Source: Sulfuritalea sp.
Lineage (GTDB): Bacteria > Pseudomonadota > Gammaproteobacteria > Burkholderiales > Rhodocyclaceae
Assembly (NCBI GenBank): GCA_023229685.1
Contig: JALNYT010000001.1
Coordinates: forward strand, 186,001 to 250,000
Length of the DNA: 64,000 nucleotides
Reading direction: 5' to 3'
Below, one piece after another: positions 9,144-18,480 of the stretch. The notes below the pieces were generated by a model. The model saw only the letters and a program-made list of their open reading frames with translations, was not told the DNA's origin and made no database searches. A program made the position numbers and the translations under genes. Within the stretch, counting starts at the first letter, position 1. Each line of letters starts with the position of its first letter.

Positions 9144-9326
9144 GGTTACGCTCCAGTTTCAGCAGACAATGTACCATCGCCCTGCGCCATTGGCACGAGG
9201 CAGAGTTCGCCATGGCCGATTTTTTTTGCTAGGATTCGACCATGCACGCGGCTGCAGTCGCTGCAATTCATCGCGCAGTCCGGCCGCAGATGCGGCAAGC
9301 GCAACGCAAAACTCCTCGAGGAATCC

Positions 9327-9653
9327 ATGAGCGAACACATTCACCACGTCACCGACAGCACTTTCAAAGCAGAAGTGCTCGACTCCGCCTTGCCAACTCT
9401 GGTCGACTTCTGGGCCGAATGGTGCGGCCCTTGCAAGATGATCGCGCCCATTCTCGAGGAGGTAGCCAAGGACTATTCCGGCAAGTTGCGCGTGGCCAAG
9501 CTCAACATCGACGACAATCCAAAGGTTCCCGGAGAGTTTGGCATCCGTGGCATCCCGACGCTGCTTCTGTTCAAGGGCGGCAGCGTGGAGGCGCAAAAAG
9601 TGGGCGCCCTGTCGAAGTCGCAACTAACTGCATTCATTGACAGCAATCTCTGA
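9327..9653 (+). CDS. trxA: Thioredoxin 1
   Basis: A 108-residue cytosolic thiol-disulfide reductant. The active site WCGPCK is at about residues 32-37, with the cis-Pro loop GIRGIPTLLLF at about 72-82; length equals E. coli TrxA. The start is the ATG at 9327, which gives the standard N terminus. Upstream in-frame sequence is antisense to the ferredoxin gene and is not thioredoxin-like. It is followed by rho, the conserved trxA-rho order. Confidence 0.97.
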   Translation: MSEHIHHVTDSTFKAEVLDSALPTLVDFWAEWCGPCKMIAPILEEVAKDYSGKLRVAKLNIDDNPKVPGEFGIRGIPTLLLFKGGSVEAQKVGALSKSQLTAFIDSNL

Positions 9654-9825
9654 TCCCGTTACATTCCGGCTCGGAGTCTGATTCCGGGCCGCTCACAAGC
9701 AACGCAGGCGCCCACGCCCTTAAGGTGCCGATTCGATTCCCTTCCTGATCGAATTCTTTTCTGAATTCATTCCCTACATCCCTCTGTTCCGGCGCTTCCC
9801 GCCGGAAATTCTGCGCAGGTAGTCC

Positions 9826-11085
9826 ATGCACCTATCCGAGCTCAAAGCCCATCATGTCAGCCAACTGCTGGAGATGGCGGCCGCCAACAACATTGAAGGC
9901 GCCAACCGGCTGCGCAAGCAGGAACTGATCTATGCCTTGCTGAAGAACCAGGCCAAGAAGGGCGAAATCATCGTCGGCGACGGCGTCCTCGAAATCCTCC
10001 CCGACGGCTTCGGTTTCCTGCGCGCTCCCGAGGAGTCCTACCTCTCCAGCACCGACGACATTTACATCAGCCCGAGCCAGGTGCGCCGCTTCAACCTGCG
10101 TTCCGGCGACACCATCGAAGGCGAGATTCGCTCACCTAAGGAAGGCGAGCGCTATTTCGCGCTGGTCAAGGTGGATCGCGTCAATGGCGAATCGCCGGAA
10201 GCTTCCAAGCACAAGATCCTGTTCGAAAACCTCACGCCGCTGCACCCGACGAATCACATGTTGCTCGAGCGCGACATCCGCAGCGAAGAGAACATCACCA
10301 GCCGCGTGATCGACATGATCGCGCCGATCGGCAAAGGCCAGCGCGGCCTGATCGTATCGCCGCCCAAGGCGGGCAAGACCGTTCTGATGCAGCACGTTGC
10401 GCACGCCATCACCAGCAACCATCCCGATGTCACGCTGATCGTCCTGCTGATCGACGAACGGCCCGAAGAAGTGACGGAAATGTCCCGCACCGTCAAGGGC
10501 GAAGTAATTGCCTCGACCTTCGACGAGCCGGCCACGCGCCATGTCCAGGTCGCGGAAATGGTCATCGAAAAGGCCAAACGCCTGGTCGAACACAAACGCG
10601 ACGTGGTGATCCTGCTCGACTCCATCACCCGCCTGGCACGTGCCTACAATACCGTGCAGCCCGCCTCGGGCAAGGTCCTCACCGGCGGCGTCGATGCCAA
10701 CGCCCTGCAAAAGCCCAAGCGCTTCTTCGGTGCCGCCCGCAATATCGAGGAAGGCGGCTCGCTGACCATCATCGCCACCGCGCTGATCGAAACCGGTTCG
10801 CGCATGGACGACGTGATTTACGAGGAATTCAAGGGCACCGGCAACATGGAAATCCACCTTGACCGCAAGATGGCGGAAAAGCGCGTCTATCCTGCGATCA
10901 ACGTCAATCGTTCGGGCACCCGCCGCGAGGAACTGTTGCTGGTACCCGCCGTGCTGCAGAAAATGTGGATCCTGAGGAAACTCTTGTACAACATGGACGA
11001 CATGGAAGCGATGGAGTTCCTGCTGGACAAGGTCAAGGCGACCAAGAACAACGGCGAGTTCTTTGACGCCATGCGCCAGCGCTGA
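9826..11085 (+). CDS. rho: Transcription termination factor Rho
   Basis: A hexameric RNA-dependent ATPase that ends transcription. The 419 residues comprise the N-terminal Rho domain (HLSELKAHHVSQLLEMA), the OB-fold RNA-binding domain with GFGFLR, the Walker A SPPKAGKTVLMQ at about 178-189 and the Walker B region VVILLDSITRLARAY. Length is standard. The 172-base leader after trxA is where autoregulation occurs in relatives, but I see no decisive leader structure. Confidence 0.98.
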   Translation: MHLSELKAHHVSQLLEMAAANNIEGANRLRKQELIYALLKNQAKKGEIIVGDGVLEILPDGFGFLRAPEESYLSSTDDIYISPSQVRRFNLRSGDTIEGEIRSPKEGERYFALVKVDRVNGESPEASKHKILFENLTPLHPTNHMLLERDIRSEENITSRVIDMIAPIGKGQRGLIVSPPKAGKTVLMQHVAHAITSNHPDVTLIVLLIDERPEEVTEMSRTVKGEVIASTFDEPATRHVQVAEMVIEKAKRLVEHKRDVVILLDSITRLARAYNTVQPASGKVLTGGVDANALQKPKRFFGAARNIEEGGSLTIIATALIETGSRMDDVIYEEFKGTGNMEIHLDRKMAEKRVYPAINVNRSGTRREELLLVPAVLQKMWILRKLLYNMDDMEAMEFLLDKVKATKNNGEFFDAMRQR

Positions 11086-11174
11086 TTGCGTAGAGAAGAA
11101 AATTAGCGGATAATGCTGCGTTCTGTCGGTTCGCCAAACCCACGAACCGCGCCTGCAACTAAGAGGACATTGAA

Positions 11175-11384
11175 ATGAAAGACGCCATCCATCCGAACTA
11201 CGGTGACATCGAAGTTACCTGCAGTTGCGGAAACAAGTTCAATACCCGCTCCACCAGCATCAAGCCGCTGCATATCGAAGTCTGCTCCGCCTGCCACCCG
11301 TTCTACACCGGCAAGCAGAAGATCGTCGACACCGCCGGCCGTGTCGAGCGTTTCCGCCTGAAGTACAGCAAGAAGGCAGCCTGA
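11175..11384 (+). CDS. rpmE: 50S ribosomal protein L31, zinc-binding form
   Basis: A 69-residue large-subunit protein. Four cysteines (CSCGNKF near residue 16 and CSACHPFYTG near residue 37) mark the zinc-containing C+ type rather than the zinc-free paralogue. An AAGAGGACATTGAA leader precedes the ATG. It follows rho by about 90 bases and ends in a strong terminator. Confidence 0.96.
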   Translation: MKDAIHPNYGDIEVTCSCGNKFNTRSTSIKPLHIEVCSACHPFYTGKQKIVDTAGRVERFRLKYSKKAA

Positions 11385-11415
11385 ACCCTGGCCAGCGCCG
11401 AATGCAGCGGAAAAC

Positions 11416-11442
11416 AGGCAGCCCTCGGGCTGCCTTTTTTTA
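11416..11442 (+). terminator. Intrinsic terminator after rpmE
   Basis: The inverted repeat AGGCAGCCC/GGGCTGCCT with a 4-base loop is followed by seven T residues on the plus strand, a textbook Rho-independent terminator ending the trxA-rho-rpmE region. Confidence 0.93.
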
Positions 11443-11488
11443 TGGCGCCCAGATCATGAATGTGCAGCAATTATGAGACGGACTCACA

Positions 11489-13096
11489 GTGCCTGACCTG
11501 ACTGACCGCAACCACATCCCTGCACCGAAGCTGGCGCGGTACGGTACATTTTTTCTCTGTGCCATCTGGCTGCTGGCGGGAGCCGTGGGGCATGACCCAT
11601 GGAAGCCGGACGACGTTCTGCACCTCGGTGTCGCTTTTGGCATGGCCGGAGGCGATTGGCTGGTGCCGCGCATCGCCGGCGACCCCTGGCTGGTTTCACC
11701 ACCGCTCTATCACTGGGTGGCGGCCGTCTGCGGCAAGCTGCTGGGGGGGCTCTTGCCCTGGCACGATGCCGCGCGCCTGGCTTCGGTTCTGTTCGGTGCC
11801 GCCTTTCTCGCCATCCTTTCGCGCATGGCGCAGCAACTGCTGGGAGCCAGCGCCGCACTGGCCGCCCCCTTGCTCGCCATCGGCACCCTGGGCCTGCTGG
11901 TACCGCTGCACGAGGCCCAGCCGGCAATAGTTGCGATTACCGGTTTCATCATCTCCCTGTGGGGCCTCTCCGTCTGGCGACAGAAGCCGCTGCGCGGCGG
12001 ACTGATCTTCGGCGCCGGCATCGGCATCGGCTTCCTCGGCACCGGTATCGATGGCGCCGCCATTCAACTGGCGACCGGGCTGATGCTGGTCCTGCACCCG
12101 GCGTGGCGGCTGCGGAGCAGCCTCGCCGCGTGGCTGGCCGCCGCGTCCATCGCTCTCATGCTGATGCTGCCATGGCCGTTGCTGCTGTGGCAGCAATCCC
12201 CTGCCCTGTTCGATATCTGGTGGGCCGCCGAACAGGCCAGCCTGACACTGCGCGGCGGCTTCAGTCGCAACCATTTTGAACTGCTGGCCTGGGCCAGTTG
12301 GCCCGTGCTGCCGTTGGCCCTGTGGAGCCTCTGGCTCGAGCGCCGACATCTGCTCAAGGCGCCAACCGCCTTGCTGCTGACCGCGACGGCGACAGCCTTG
12401 TTCATGTTTTTCGCCGATGCCCCAAGGCCGACGGCACTGATGCCCGCACTGGTCCCGCTCACCCTGCTGGCAGCGGCCGGGGCGGGGCGACTGCGACGCG
12501 GCGCCGCCAGCGCTTTCGACTGGTTCGGCATGATGACCTTCACGCTCATCGCGGCCTTGATCTGGCTGGGCGGCATTGCCATGCTGACCGGGGAACCGGC
12601 CCGCGTCGCCAAGAACTTCACCAAGCCGGCTCCCGGCTTCATTGCCGAGGCCTCCACCCTTGCCATCGTGCTGGCGATCGCCGTCAGCGTCGGCTGGATC
12701 GCGGTCATGCTGCGCACGCCGCGCTCGCCGTGGCGCGCGGCGGCGCGCTGGAGCGTCGGGCTGACCACCATCTGGCTGCTGTTGATGGCGCTCTGGCTGC
12801 CCTGGATCGAGTATGGGAAAAGCTACCGTAGCGTCAGCGCCGACTTTCGCCAGGCCCTCGGCAGCGATCCCGGGTGCATCGCACGGCGCGGCCTGGGGCT
12901 GGCGCAACGCGCCTCGCTCGACTACTTCAACGACATCCGCACCGTCGGCGCAAGCCGCGCCAAGGACTGCCGCTACCTGATAATGCAGACCGGTCCCGGC
13001 ACCGAGAAAGACCTGCCGGGCTGGACCCTGGTCCGCGAAACCTCGCGTCCCGGCGACAAGAGCGAACGCCTGCGGCTGTATCGGCGAGCAAACTAA
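11489..13096 (+). CDS. ArnT/GT39-like integral membrane glycosyltransferase
   Basis: A 535-residue polytopic membrane protein with about 11-12 helices. Its first periplasmic loop begins HDPWKPDD, the position where ArnT and other lipid-phosphate-dependent (GT-C fold) transferases carry catalytic acids. The following WLVPRIAGDPWLVSPPLYHW matches the usual run in which the new sugar or lipid substrate loop lies. Such enzymes transfer a sugar from an undecaprenyl-phosphate carrier to an envelope acceptor; the acceptor is unknown here. The start is a GTG at 11489. No arn operon genes are adjacent, so the name arnT is not applied. Confidence 0.72.
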   Translation: MPDLTDRNHIPAPKLARYGTFFLCAIWLLAGAVGHDPWKPDDVLHLGVAFGMAGGDWLVPRIAGDPWLVSPPLYHWVAAVCGKLLGGLLPWHDAARLASVLFGAAFLAILSRMAQQLLGASAALAAPLLAIGTLGLLVPLHEAQPAIVAITGFIISLWGLSVWRQKPLRGGLIFGAGIGIGFLGTGIDGAAIQLATGLMLVLHPAWRLRSSLAAWLAAASIALMLMLPWPLLLWQQSPALFDIWWAAEQASLTLRGGFSRNHFELLAWASWPVLPLALWSLWLERRHLLKAPTALLLTATATALFMFFADAPRPTALMPALVPLTLLAAAGAGRLRRGAASAFDWFGMMTFTLIAALIWLGGIAMLTGEPARVAKNFTKPAPGFIAEASTLAIVLAIAVSVGWIAVMLRTPRSPWRAAARWSVGLTTIWLLLMALWLPWIEYGKSYRSVSADFRQALGSDPGCIARRGLGLAQRASLDYFNDIRTVGASRAKDCRYLIMQTGPGTEKDLPGWTLVRETSRPGDKSERLRLYRRAN

Positions 13097-13098
13097 TC

Positions 13099-13202
13099 AT
13101 TCCGATGCGCAATAGAGGCGAGACGCGAAGACAAGCCGCAGACAGTGCTGTAGCACGGCAAGGCGTAGTCGACAAAGTATCGGTTCTATTGCGGATTGGA
13201 AT
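13099..13202. repeat. MITE-like 104-bp element with about 21-bp terminal inverted repeats
   Basis: The left end ATTCCGATGCGCAATAGAGG (13099-13118) and the inverted right end ATTCCAATCCGCAATAGAAC (13202-13183) match at about three quarters of positions, including CGCAATAGA in both. An inner palindrome GTGCTGTAGCAC lies at 13145-13156. The element exactly fills the space between two convergent stop codons, with no coding capacity. It looks like a small non-autonomous inverted-repeat element; it may also act as a two-way terminator. No transposase is present in the window. Confidence 0.6.
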
Positions 13203-13747
13203 TACAGCTTGAGAAAATGCTCGCGGTAATACTTGAGTTCGTTGATCGACTCGAGAACGTCCGCCAGCGCCTCGTGCTTACCGTGCTTCTTCAATCCCTT
13301 GGCCACCTCCGGCTTCCAGCGCTTGCACAATTCCTTGAGCGTCGACACATCGAGATTCCGGTAATGAAACCAGTCCTCCAGTTTCGGCATGTAGCGCGCC
13401 ATGAAGCGCCGGTCCTGGCAAATCGAATTGCCGCACATCGGCGTGGTCATGCGCGGCACGTGACGTCGCAGAAATTCCAGCGCCTGTGCTTCGACCTCGG
13501 CTTCGCTGAGAATCGACTCCTTGACCCGCTGCGTCAGGCCGGAGCGGCCGTGGGTCTTGGTGTTCCACTCGTCCATGCCGTCGAGCACCGCATCGGACTG
13601 ATGCACCGTCCAGGTCGGCGCCTCGGCCACAATGTCGAGATTCGAGTTGGTGACAACCATCGCCAGCTCGATGATGCGATCATTGTCGGGACTGAGGCCG
13701 GTCATTTCCATGTCCAGCCAGACAAGCGCGTTCTGATCCTGTGCCAT
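13202..13747 (-). CDS. orn: Oligoribonuclease
   Basis: Degrades 2-5-nucleotide RNAs, including pGpG from cyclic-di-GMP breakdown, to mononucleotides. The 181-residue product has the DEDDh exonuclease motifs: WLDMEMTGL near residue 12, and the HxxxxD-type third motif in KKHGKHEALADVLES near residue 160. Length equals the E. coli enzyme. The ATG at 13747 gives the canonical start; it is divergent from the M48 protease gene 56 bases away. Confidence 0.96.
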   Translation of the reverse strand: MAQDQNALVWLDMEMTGLSPDNDRIIELAMVVTNSNLDIVAEAPTWTVHQSDAVLDGMDEWNTKTHGRSGLTQRVKESILSEAEVEAQALEFLRRHVPRMTTPMCGNSICQDRRFMARYMPKLEDWFHYRNLDVSTLKELCKRWKPEVAKGLKKHGKHEALADVLESINELKYYREHFLKL

Positions 13748-13803
13748 AATTTTCCAAAGCCTATTCTTGTGTCGCCGCATTTTCGCACAGCGGGCCCCTG
13801 CCC

Positions 13804-15048
13804 ATGACCTCATACCAGTTCACCCTGCTCTTTCTTGCCGCCCTAGCCTTGTCCACGGCCCTGCGCCTGTGGCTCGACCTCAGGCACCTGCGTCACGTCG
13901 TCGCCCACCGCGACCATGTGCCGGCCGGCTTTGCCGGCCGCATCGATCTCGCCGATCATCGCAAGGCCGCCGACTACACGGTGGCCAAGGTGCGCGTCGG
14001 CCTGATCGAAATCCTGGTCGACACCGTGGTCCTGCTGGCCCTGACGCTCGGCGGCGCACTCGCCCTGATCGATCAAAGCCTGCGTGGATGGCTCGACAGC
14101 GGCTATCTGCATGGCCTGGCCCTGTTCGCCTGCGTCGGCCTGATCGGCTTCGTCATCGGCCTGCCGGCCAGCCTCTACCGAACCTTCCGCATCGAGGCGC
14201 GCTTCGGTTTCAACAAGCTGACCTGGCCGCTCTGGTTCGCCGATCTGGCCAAGGGCGCCGCACTCACGGTGCTGGTCGGCGGGCCGCTGCTGCTCGCCGT
14301 CCTGTGGCTGATGGATGCCATGGGCAAGTACTGGTGGCTATACGTCTGGCTGGTCTGGCTCGGCTTCAACCTGCTGGTGCTGTTCCTCTACCCGACGGTG
14401 ATCGCACCGCTGTTCAACAAATTCACGCCACTGCAAGATGCCTCGCTCAAGGCGCGCATCGAAGCCCTGCTTGAGCGCTGTGGTTTTGCCTCCTCGGGTC
14501 TGTTCGTGATGGATGGCTCGAAGCGCTCGGCGCATGGCAATGCCTATTTCACCGGCTTTGGCCGCACCAAGCGCATCGTGTTCTTCGACACCCTGCTGGA
14601 AAGACTCGCACCCGAGGAGATCGAAGCGGTGCTGGCACATGAACTCGGGCATTTCCGCCACCACCACGTGATCAAGCGCATCGTCCTCACCGGTGCCCTG
14701 AGCCTGGCCTTTCTCTGGCTGCTCGGGCAACTGATCGATCAGCCCTGGTTTTTCACGGGCCTGGGAGTCGGCGCCGACGGCACGGCGATGGGCCTGCTGC
14801 TGTTCTCCATGGTGCTGCCGGTGTTCCTCTTCCCGCTGGCGCCACTGACCTCGGCGCTCTCGCGCCGCCACGAATACCAGGCCGATGCCTACGCCGCCAA
14901 GCAGACCAACGCCGCCGATCTGATCGCCGCGCTGGTCACGCTGTATCGCGACAATGCCGCGACCCTGACCCCGGACCCGCTGCACTCGCTGTTCCACGAT
15001 TCCCATCCACCCGCCAGCCAGCGCATCGCGCGGCTGAAACCATCCTGA
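13804..15048 (+). CDS. M48-family (Ste24-like) integral membrane metalloprotease
   Basis: A 414-residue multi-pass membrane zinc protease. HELGHFRHH at about 279-287 is the HExxH metal site, and the third ligand is the Glu in SRRHEYQADAYA downstream. The N-terminal part with four or more helices and the motif LPASLYRTFRIEARFGFNK match bacterial Ste24/CAAX prenyl protease 1 homologues rather than the shorter HtpX. In bacteria these act in envelope protein quality control. It leads a run with phhB, rsgA and a WYL regulator. A family A repeat is read through in frame at 14766-14786. Confidence 0.88.
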   Translation: MTSYQFTLLFLAALALSTALRLWLDLRHLRHVVAHRDHVPAGFAGRIDLADHRKAADYTVAKVRVGLIEILVDTVVLLALTLGGALALIDQSLRGWLDSGYLHGLALFACVGLIGFVIGLPASLYRTFRIEARFGFNKLTWPLWFADLAKGAALTVLVGGPLLLAVLWLMDAMGKYWWLYVWLVWLGFNLLVLFLYPTVIAPLFNKFTPLQDASLKARIEALLERCGFASSGLFVMDGSKRSAHGNAYFTGFGRTKRIVFFDTLLERLAPEEIEAVLAHELGHFRHHHVIKRIVLTGALSLAFLWLLGQLIDQPWFFTGLGVGADGTAMGLLLFSMVLPVFLFPLAPLTSALSRRHEYQADAYAAKQTNAADLIAALVTLYRDNAATLTPDPLHSLFHDSHPPASQRIARLKPS

Positions 15049-15059
15049 GGAGAGCCCGC

Positions 15060-15398
15060 ATGAACCTCGTCTGCGACCTGTCAAAAGGCAAATGCAAACC
15101 CTGCGAGGGCGGCGTGCCGCCGCTCAGCGACGATGAAGCCGCCAAACTACTGGCCACGCTCGACGGCTGGCAGCGCCAGGGCACCCTGATCACCAAGACC
15201 TACACGTTCAAGAACTATTACGAGACCATCGCCTTCGTCAATGCGACGGCCTGGATCTCGCACCGCGAGGACCACCATCCCGACCTGGCCGTCGCCTGGG
15301 GCCAGTGCACGGTTAGCTACACCACGCATGCGATCGGCGGCCTCTCCGAGAACGACTTCATCTGCGCGGCGAAGATCGATGCCCTGCTCACGCTGTAA
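15060..15398 (+). CDS. phhB: Pterin-4a-carbinolamine dehydratase
   Basis: Dehydrates 4a-hydroxytetrahydrobiopterin to recycle the pterin cofactor, classically of phenylalanine hydroxylase. The 112-residue product has the family signature SHREDHHPDLAVAW holding the active-site histidines. A GGAGAG ribosome-binding site stands before the ATG, 11 bases after the protease stop. No phenylalanine hydroxylase is visible nearby, so its partner is unknown. Confidence 0.92.
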   Translation: MNLVCDLSKGKCKPCEGGVPPLSDDEAAKLLATLDGWQRQGTLITKTYTFKNYYETIAFVNATAWISHREDHHPDLAVAWGQCTVSYTTHAIGGLSENDFICAAKIDALLTL

Positions 15399-15404
15399 TT
15401 TTTC

Positions 15405-16295
15405 TTGAACGGTCCATTGCTCAAGCGCGGTACCATCGTTGCCGCCTTCGGCCGGCACTACGAGATCGAACTGGCCGACGGCATCCTCGCCACCGGCTAT
15501 CCGCGCGGCAAGAAAAGCCCCTTCGCGGTCGGCGACGAAGTCGATCTCACCGCCGACGGCCAGATCACCGGCCACGCGCCGCGGCGCAGCCTGCTCTACC
15601 GCAGCGACGCCTACCGCCAGAAGCTGATCGCGGCCAATGCCACGCAGTTGCTGCTGGTGGTCGCCACCGATCCCTCGTTTTCCGACATGCTGCTCAGCCG
15701 CGCGCTGGTCGCCGCAGAACACGAAGGCCTGCAGCCGGTCATCGTGCTCAACAAGTGCGACCTCGCCGCCGCGCTGCCCGCCGCCCGCGCCCTGCTGGCG
15801 CCGTTTGTGGCGCTGGGCTGTCGCGTCGTCGAACTCTCAGCCAAGCTCGACGCCTCGCCCCTGCTGCCGCTGCTGGCGGGCGAAAGCTCGGTCATGGTCG
15901 GCCAGTCCGGCATGGGCAAGTCGACCCTGATCAACGCCCTGGTGCCGGGTGCCGCGGCCGCCACCCGCGAGATCTCGACCGCGCTGGACACCGGCAAGCA
16001 CACCACCACCTACGCCCGCCTCTATCGGCTGCCGGCCGACACCTGCCCGGGCGGCACGCTGATTGACAGCCCCGGCCTGCAGGAATTCGGACTCAATCAT
16101 CTGACGCCGCAGGAAATCGAATTCGGCTTTGTCGAGTTTCGCCCCTTCCTGGGCCAGTGCCGCTTCCGCGACTGCAAGCACCTGGCCGAGCCGGACTGCG
16201 CGATCAAGGCCGCCGTGGCCAGCGGCGTGATCCACCCGCGCCGCCTCGAGCACTTCCGCCAATTCACCTCCGAGTCGCGTCATGGATCGCACTGA
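15405..16295 (+). CDS. rsgA: Ribosome small subunit-dependent GTPase RsgA
   Basis: A circularly permuted GTPase that checks late 30S assembly. The 296 residues show an N-terminal OB fold, then G4 (NKCD, about 107-110), G1 (GQSGMGKSTLINAL, about 166-179), G3 (DSPG) and a C-terminal zinc knuckle (CRFRDCKHLAEPDC). The order G4-G1-G3 is diagnostic. The start is taken as a TTG at 15405, seven bases after phhB; it gives a plausible N terminus but no ATG is available to confirm it. Confidence 0.93.
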   Translation: MNGPLLKRGTIVAAFGRHYEIELADGILATGYPRGKKSPFAVGDEVDLTADGQITGHAPRRSLLYRSDAYRQKLIAANATQLLLVVATDPSFSDMLLSRALVAAEHEGLQPVIVLNKCDLAAALPAARALLAPFVALGCRVVELSAKLDASPLLPLLAGESSVMVGQSGMGKSTLINALVPGAAAATREISTALDTGKHTTTYARLYRLPADTCPGGTLIDSPGLQEFGLNHLTPQEIEFGFVEFRPFLGQCRFRDCKHLAEPDCAIKAAVASGVIHPRRLEHFRQFTSESRHGSH

Positions 16296-17319
16296 GCGCT
16301 TCTACAAGATCGACCAGATGATTCACGAGCGGCGCGTGGTGTCTTTCGCCGATCTGATGGCGGCACTGGAGGTTTCCCGCGCCACGCTCAAGCGCGACCT
16401 CGAATACATGCGCAACCGGCTCAACGCGCCGATCATCTGGGATCGCGATGGCGGCGGCTATCGCTTCGAAGCTCCGCACGCCGAGAGCGGCGGCCAATAC
16501 GAACTGCCCGGCCTGTGGTTCAACTCCGGCGAGGTGCACGCCTTGCTGACGATGCAGCATCTGCTCACCGACCTCGATCCCGGCGGCATACTCACGCCGC
16601 ACATCCAGCCGCTGATCGCCCGCCTCAACAGCCTGCTCGGCAGCGCCGAAAATGCCGCCGAGGAAATCCGCCGCCGCGTCCTGATCGTCGGGCTGGGCAA
16701 GCGTGATCTCAAGCTCACCCATTTCGAGAAGGTCGGCTCCGCATTGCTGCGCCGCAAGCGTCTCGCCATTACCTACTTTGCCCGCGGCAGCGGCGAAACC
16801 ACCGAGCGCGAAGTCTCGCCGCAACGCCTTGTGTACTACCGCGAGAACTGGTACCTCGACGCCTGGTGCCACCTGCGCAACGACATCCGCAACTTCGCCC
16901 TCGATTCCATCCGTCAGGCCGATGTCATCGAGAAGAAGGCGCGCGAAGTCTCGCATCGCAGCCTGGACGAAGTGCTCGGCGCAGGGTACGGCATCTTCTC
17001 CGGGCGCAAGCTGCAGCACGCCAGGCTGCGCTTCACGCCCAAGCGCGCGCGCTGGGTCGCGCAGGAAACCTGGCACCCGAAGCAGAAAGGCAGCTTCGAT
17101 GCCGACGGCTCCTGGCTGCTGGAATTCCCCTACGCCGACCACCGCGAGCTGATCATGGACATCCTCAAGTTCGGCGCCGATGTCGAGGTGCTGTCCCCGC
17201 CCGACCTGCGCAGCCGCGTCGCCGACGAAGCCGCGCGCATGACGCAGATGTATGCCGCCGCGCCCGAGACGGCCAAGCCGCGAAAACGCCGGGCCCCCGG
17301 CTCGCCCTCGGCGAACTGA
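16282..17319 (+). CDS. WYL-domain transcriptional regulator (YafY family)
   Basis: A 345-residue DNA-binding regulator. The N-terminal helix-turn-helix of the DeoR/HTH_11 type covers about residues 1-60 (FADLMAALEVSRATLKRDLE). The WYL domain follows around 150-230, where RLVYYRENWYLDAWCH stands in the WYL-like strand, and a C-terminal WCX-like extension ends the protein. WYL domains bind nucleic acid or nucleotide ligands and often control DNA-damage or defence genes. It overlaps rsgA by 14 bases. Targets are unknown. Confidence 0.85.
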   Translation: MDRTERFYKIDQMIHERRVVSFADLMAALEVSRATLKRDLEYMRNRLNAPIIWDRDGGGYRFEAPHAESGGQYELPGLWFNSGEVHALLTMQHLLTDLDPGGILTPHIQPLIARLNSLLGSAENAAEEIRRRVLIVGLGKRDLKLTHFEKVGSALLRRKRLAITYFARGSGETTEREVSPQRLVYYRENWYLDAWCHLRNDIRNFALDSIRQADVIEKKAREVSHRSLDEVLGAGYGIFSGRKLQHARLRFTPKRARWVAQETWHPKQKGSFDADGSWLLEFPYADHRELIMDILKFGADVEVLSPPDLRSRVADEAARMTQMYAAAPETAKPRKRRAPGSPSAN

Positions 17320-17462
17320 AGAAATCTCCACCCGGCGGCAGGCCGGCCGCACCTGCGCCGGGCGCGGCAATTCTCCGCGAACGGGCATTCGTTGAGACCT
17401 AAAACATGGTACCGTTTTGGCGCAGCACCGAAATCAAGAAAATGCCCAACAGGAGACCCACC

Positions 17463-18425
17463 ATGAAAATCGCTTCATTGCTTGGCGCGCTCGCCGCCGG
17501 CGCGCTGCTTGCGCAGCCCGCCTTCGCGGCCAACGTGAAAGTCACGCCGCTCGGCGGCCAGGAGGGCGAACTCTGCCCGCTCGACCGCGCCATGATCTTC
17601 GAGGACCCGAACGGCACGCGCATCCTCTACGATCCGGGCCGCACCGTCGCCGGCGCGGACGATCCGCGCCTGGGCAAGATCGACGTCGTCCTCGTCACCC
17701 ACATGCATGGCGACCATGTCGGCAACGCGCACAACAAGGCGCCCAACTCCGGCACCTGCGACAAGCCGGACGGTTCGGTCTCGGCCCTGCCGAACACCAA
17801 CGCCGTCAACATCGCCGTGGCCAAGAACGCCAAGATCGTGACCGGCAGCGAGATGCCGCCCTTCTTCGCCAACAAGCTCAAGGCCGCCGGCGGCGACCCG
17901 AAGAACTCGATCCTCGCCCGCTTCGGCGCCAGCGTGAAGATCGGCGGCGTCACCATCGCCACGGTGCAGGCGATCCACAGCAACGGCCTCGACCCCGACT
18001 TCATCGGCGGCGAGCTGGGCAAGAACATGAAGGACGCCGGCATTGCCGGCTATGTCGGCGAGGCCACCGGCTACATCCTGAAGTTCAGCAACGGCCTGGT
18101 GGCTTACCTCTCCGGCGACACCGGCATCACCGCCGAGCAGGAGAAGGTCGTGCGCGGCCATTACGCGGCCAAGCTGGCGGTGATGAACATCGGCGACACC
18201 TACAGCACCGGCCCGACCGAAGCGGCCTATGTCATCAACGACCTGGTCAAGCCGGCCTCGGTGATCGCCTCGCACGTCAATGAAGTCGCCACCAAGGGCG
18301 GCAAGGTGCTGCCCGGATCGAAAACGGAAACCTTCATCAAGGCCGTCAAGGTGCCGGTGCATGTGCCGCTCAGCGGCAAGACCATGGAGTTCGACAGCGG
18401 CGGCAAGTGCGTCGCCGGCTGCTGA
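17463..18425 (+). CDS. Secreted metallo-beta-lactamase-fold hydrolase
   Basis: A 320-residue protein with a clear signal peptide (KIASLLGALAAGALLAQPAFA after Met), so probably periplasmic. The metal motif HMHGDH at about residues 80-85, and YLSGDTGIT later, are the dinuclear zinc motifs of the metallo-beta-lactamase fold. The substrate is unknown; the family includes lactonases, phosphodiesterases and others. A CAGGAGACCCACC leader gives a good ribosome-binding site before the ATG at 17463. It ends in a strong terminator. Confidence 0.85.
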   Translation: MKIASLLGALAAGALLAQPAFAANVKVTPLGGQEGELCPLDRAMIFEDPNGTRILYDPGRTVAGADDPRLGKIDVVLVTHMHGDHVGNAHNKAPNSGTCDKPDGSVSALPNTNAVNIAVAKNAKIVTGSEMPPFFANKLKAAGGDPKNSILARFGASVKIGGVTIATVQAIHSNGLDPDFIGGELGKNMKDAGIAGYVGEATGYILKFSNGLVAYLSGDTGITAEQEKVVRGHYAAKLAVMNIGDTYSTGPTEAAYVINDLVKPASVIASHVNEVATKGGKVLPGSKTETFIKAVKVPVHVPLSGKTMEFDSGGKCVAGC

Positions 18426-18449
18426 GCCGGGGCCGCATCCAACTTCGAG

Positions 18450-18480
18450 GGGCGACGCGGGCAGCCGCGCCGCCCTTTTT
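18450..18480 (+). terminator. Intrinsic terminator after the metallo-hydrolase gene
   Basis: The near-perfect inverted repeat GGGCGACGCGG/CCGCGCCGCCC around a 4-base loop is followed by five T residues at 18476-18480. It abuts the stop codon of the convergent solute-binding protein gene. Confidence 0.88.

Noticed and set aside
11489..13096. Naming the glycosyltransferase arnT
   Set aside because: No arn genes are adjacent and the acceptor specificity cannot be read from sequence.
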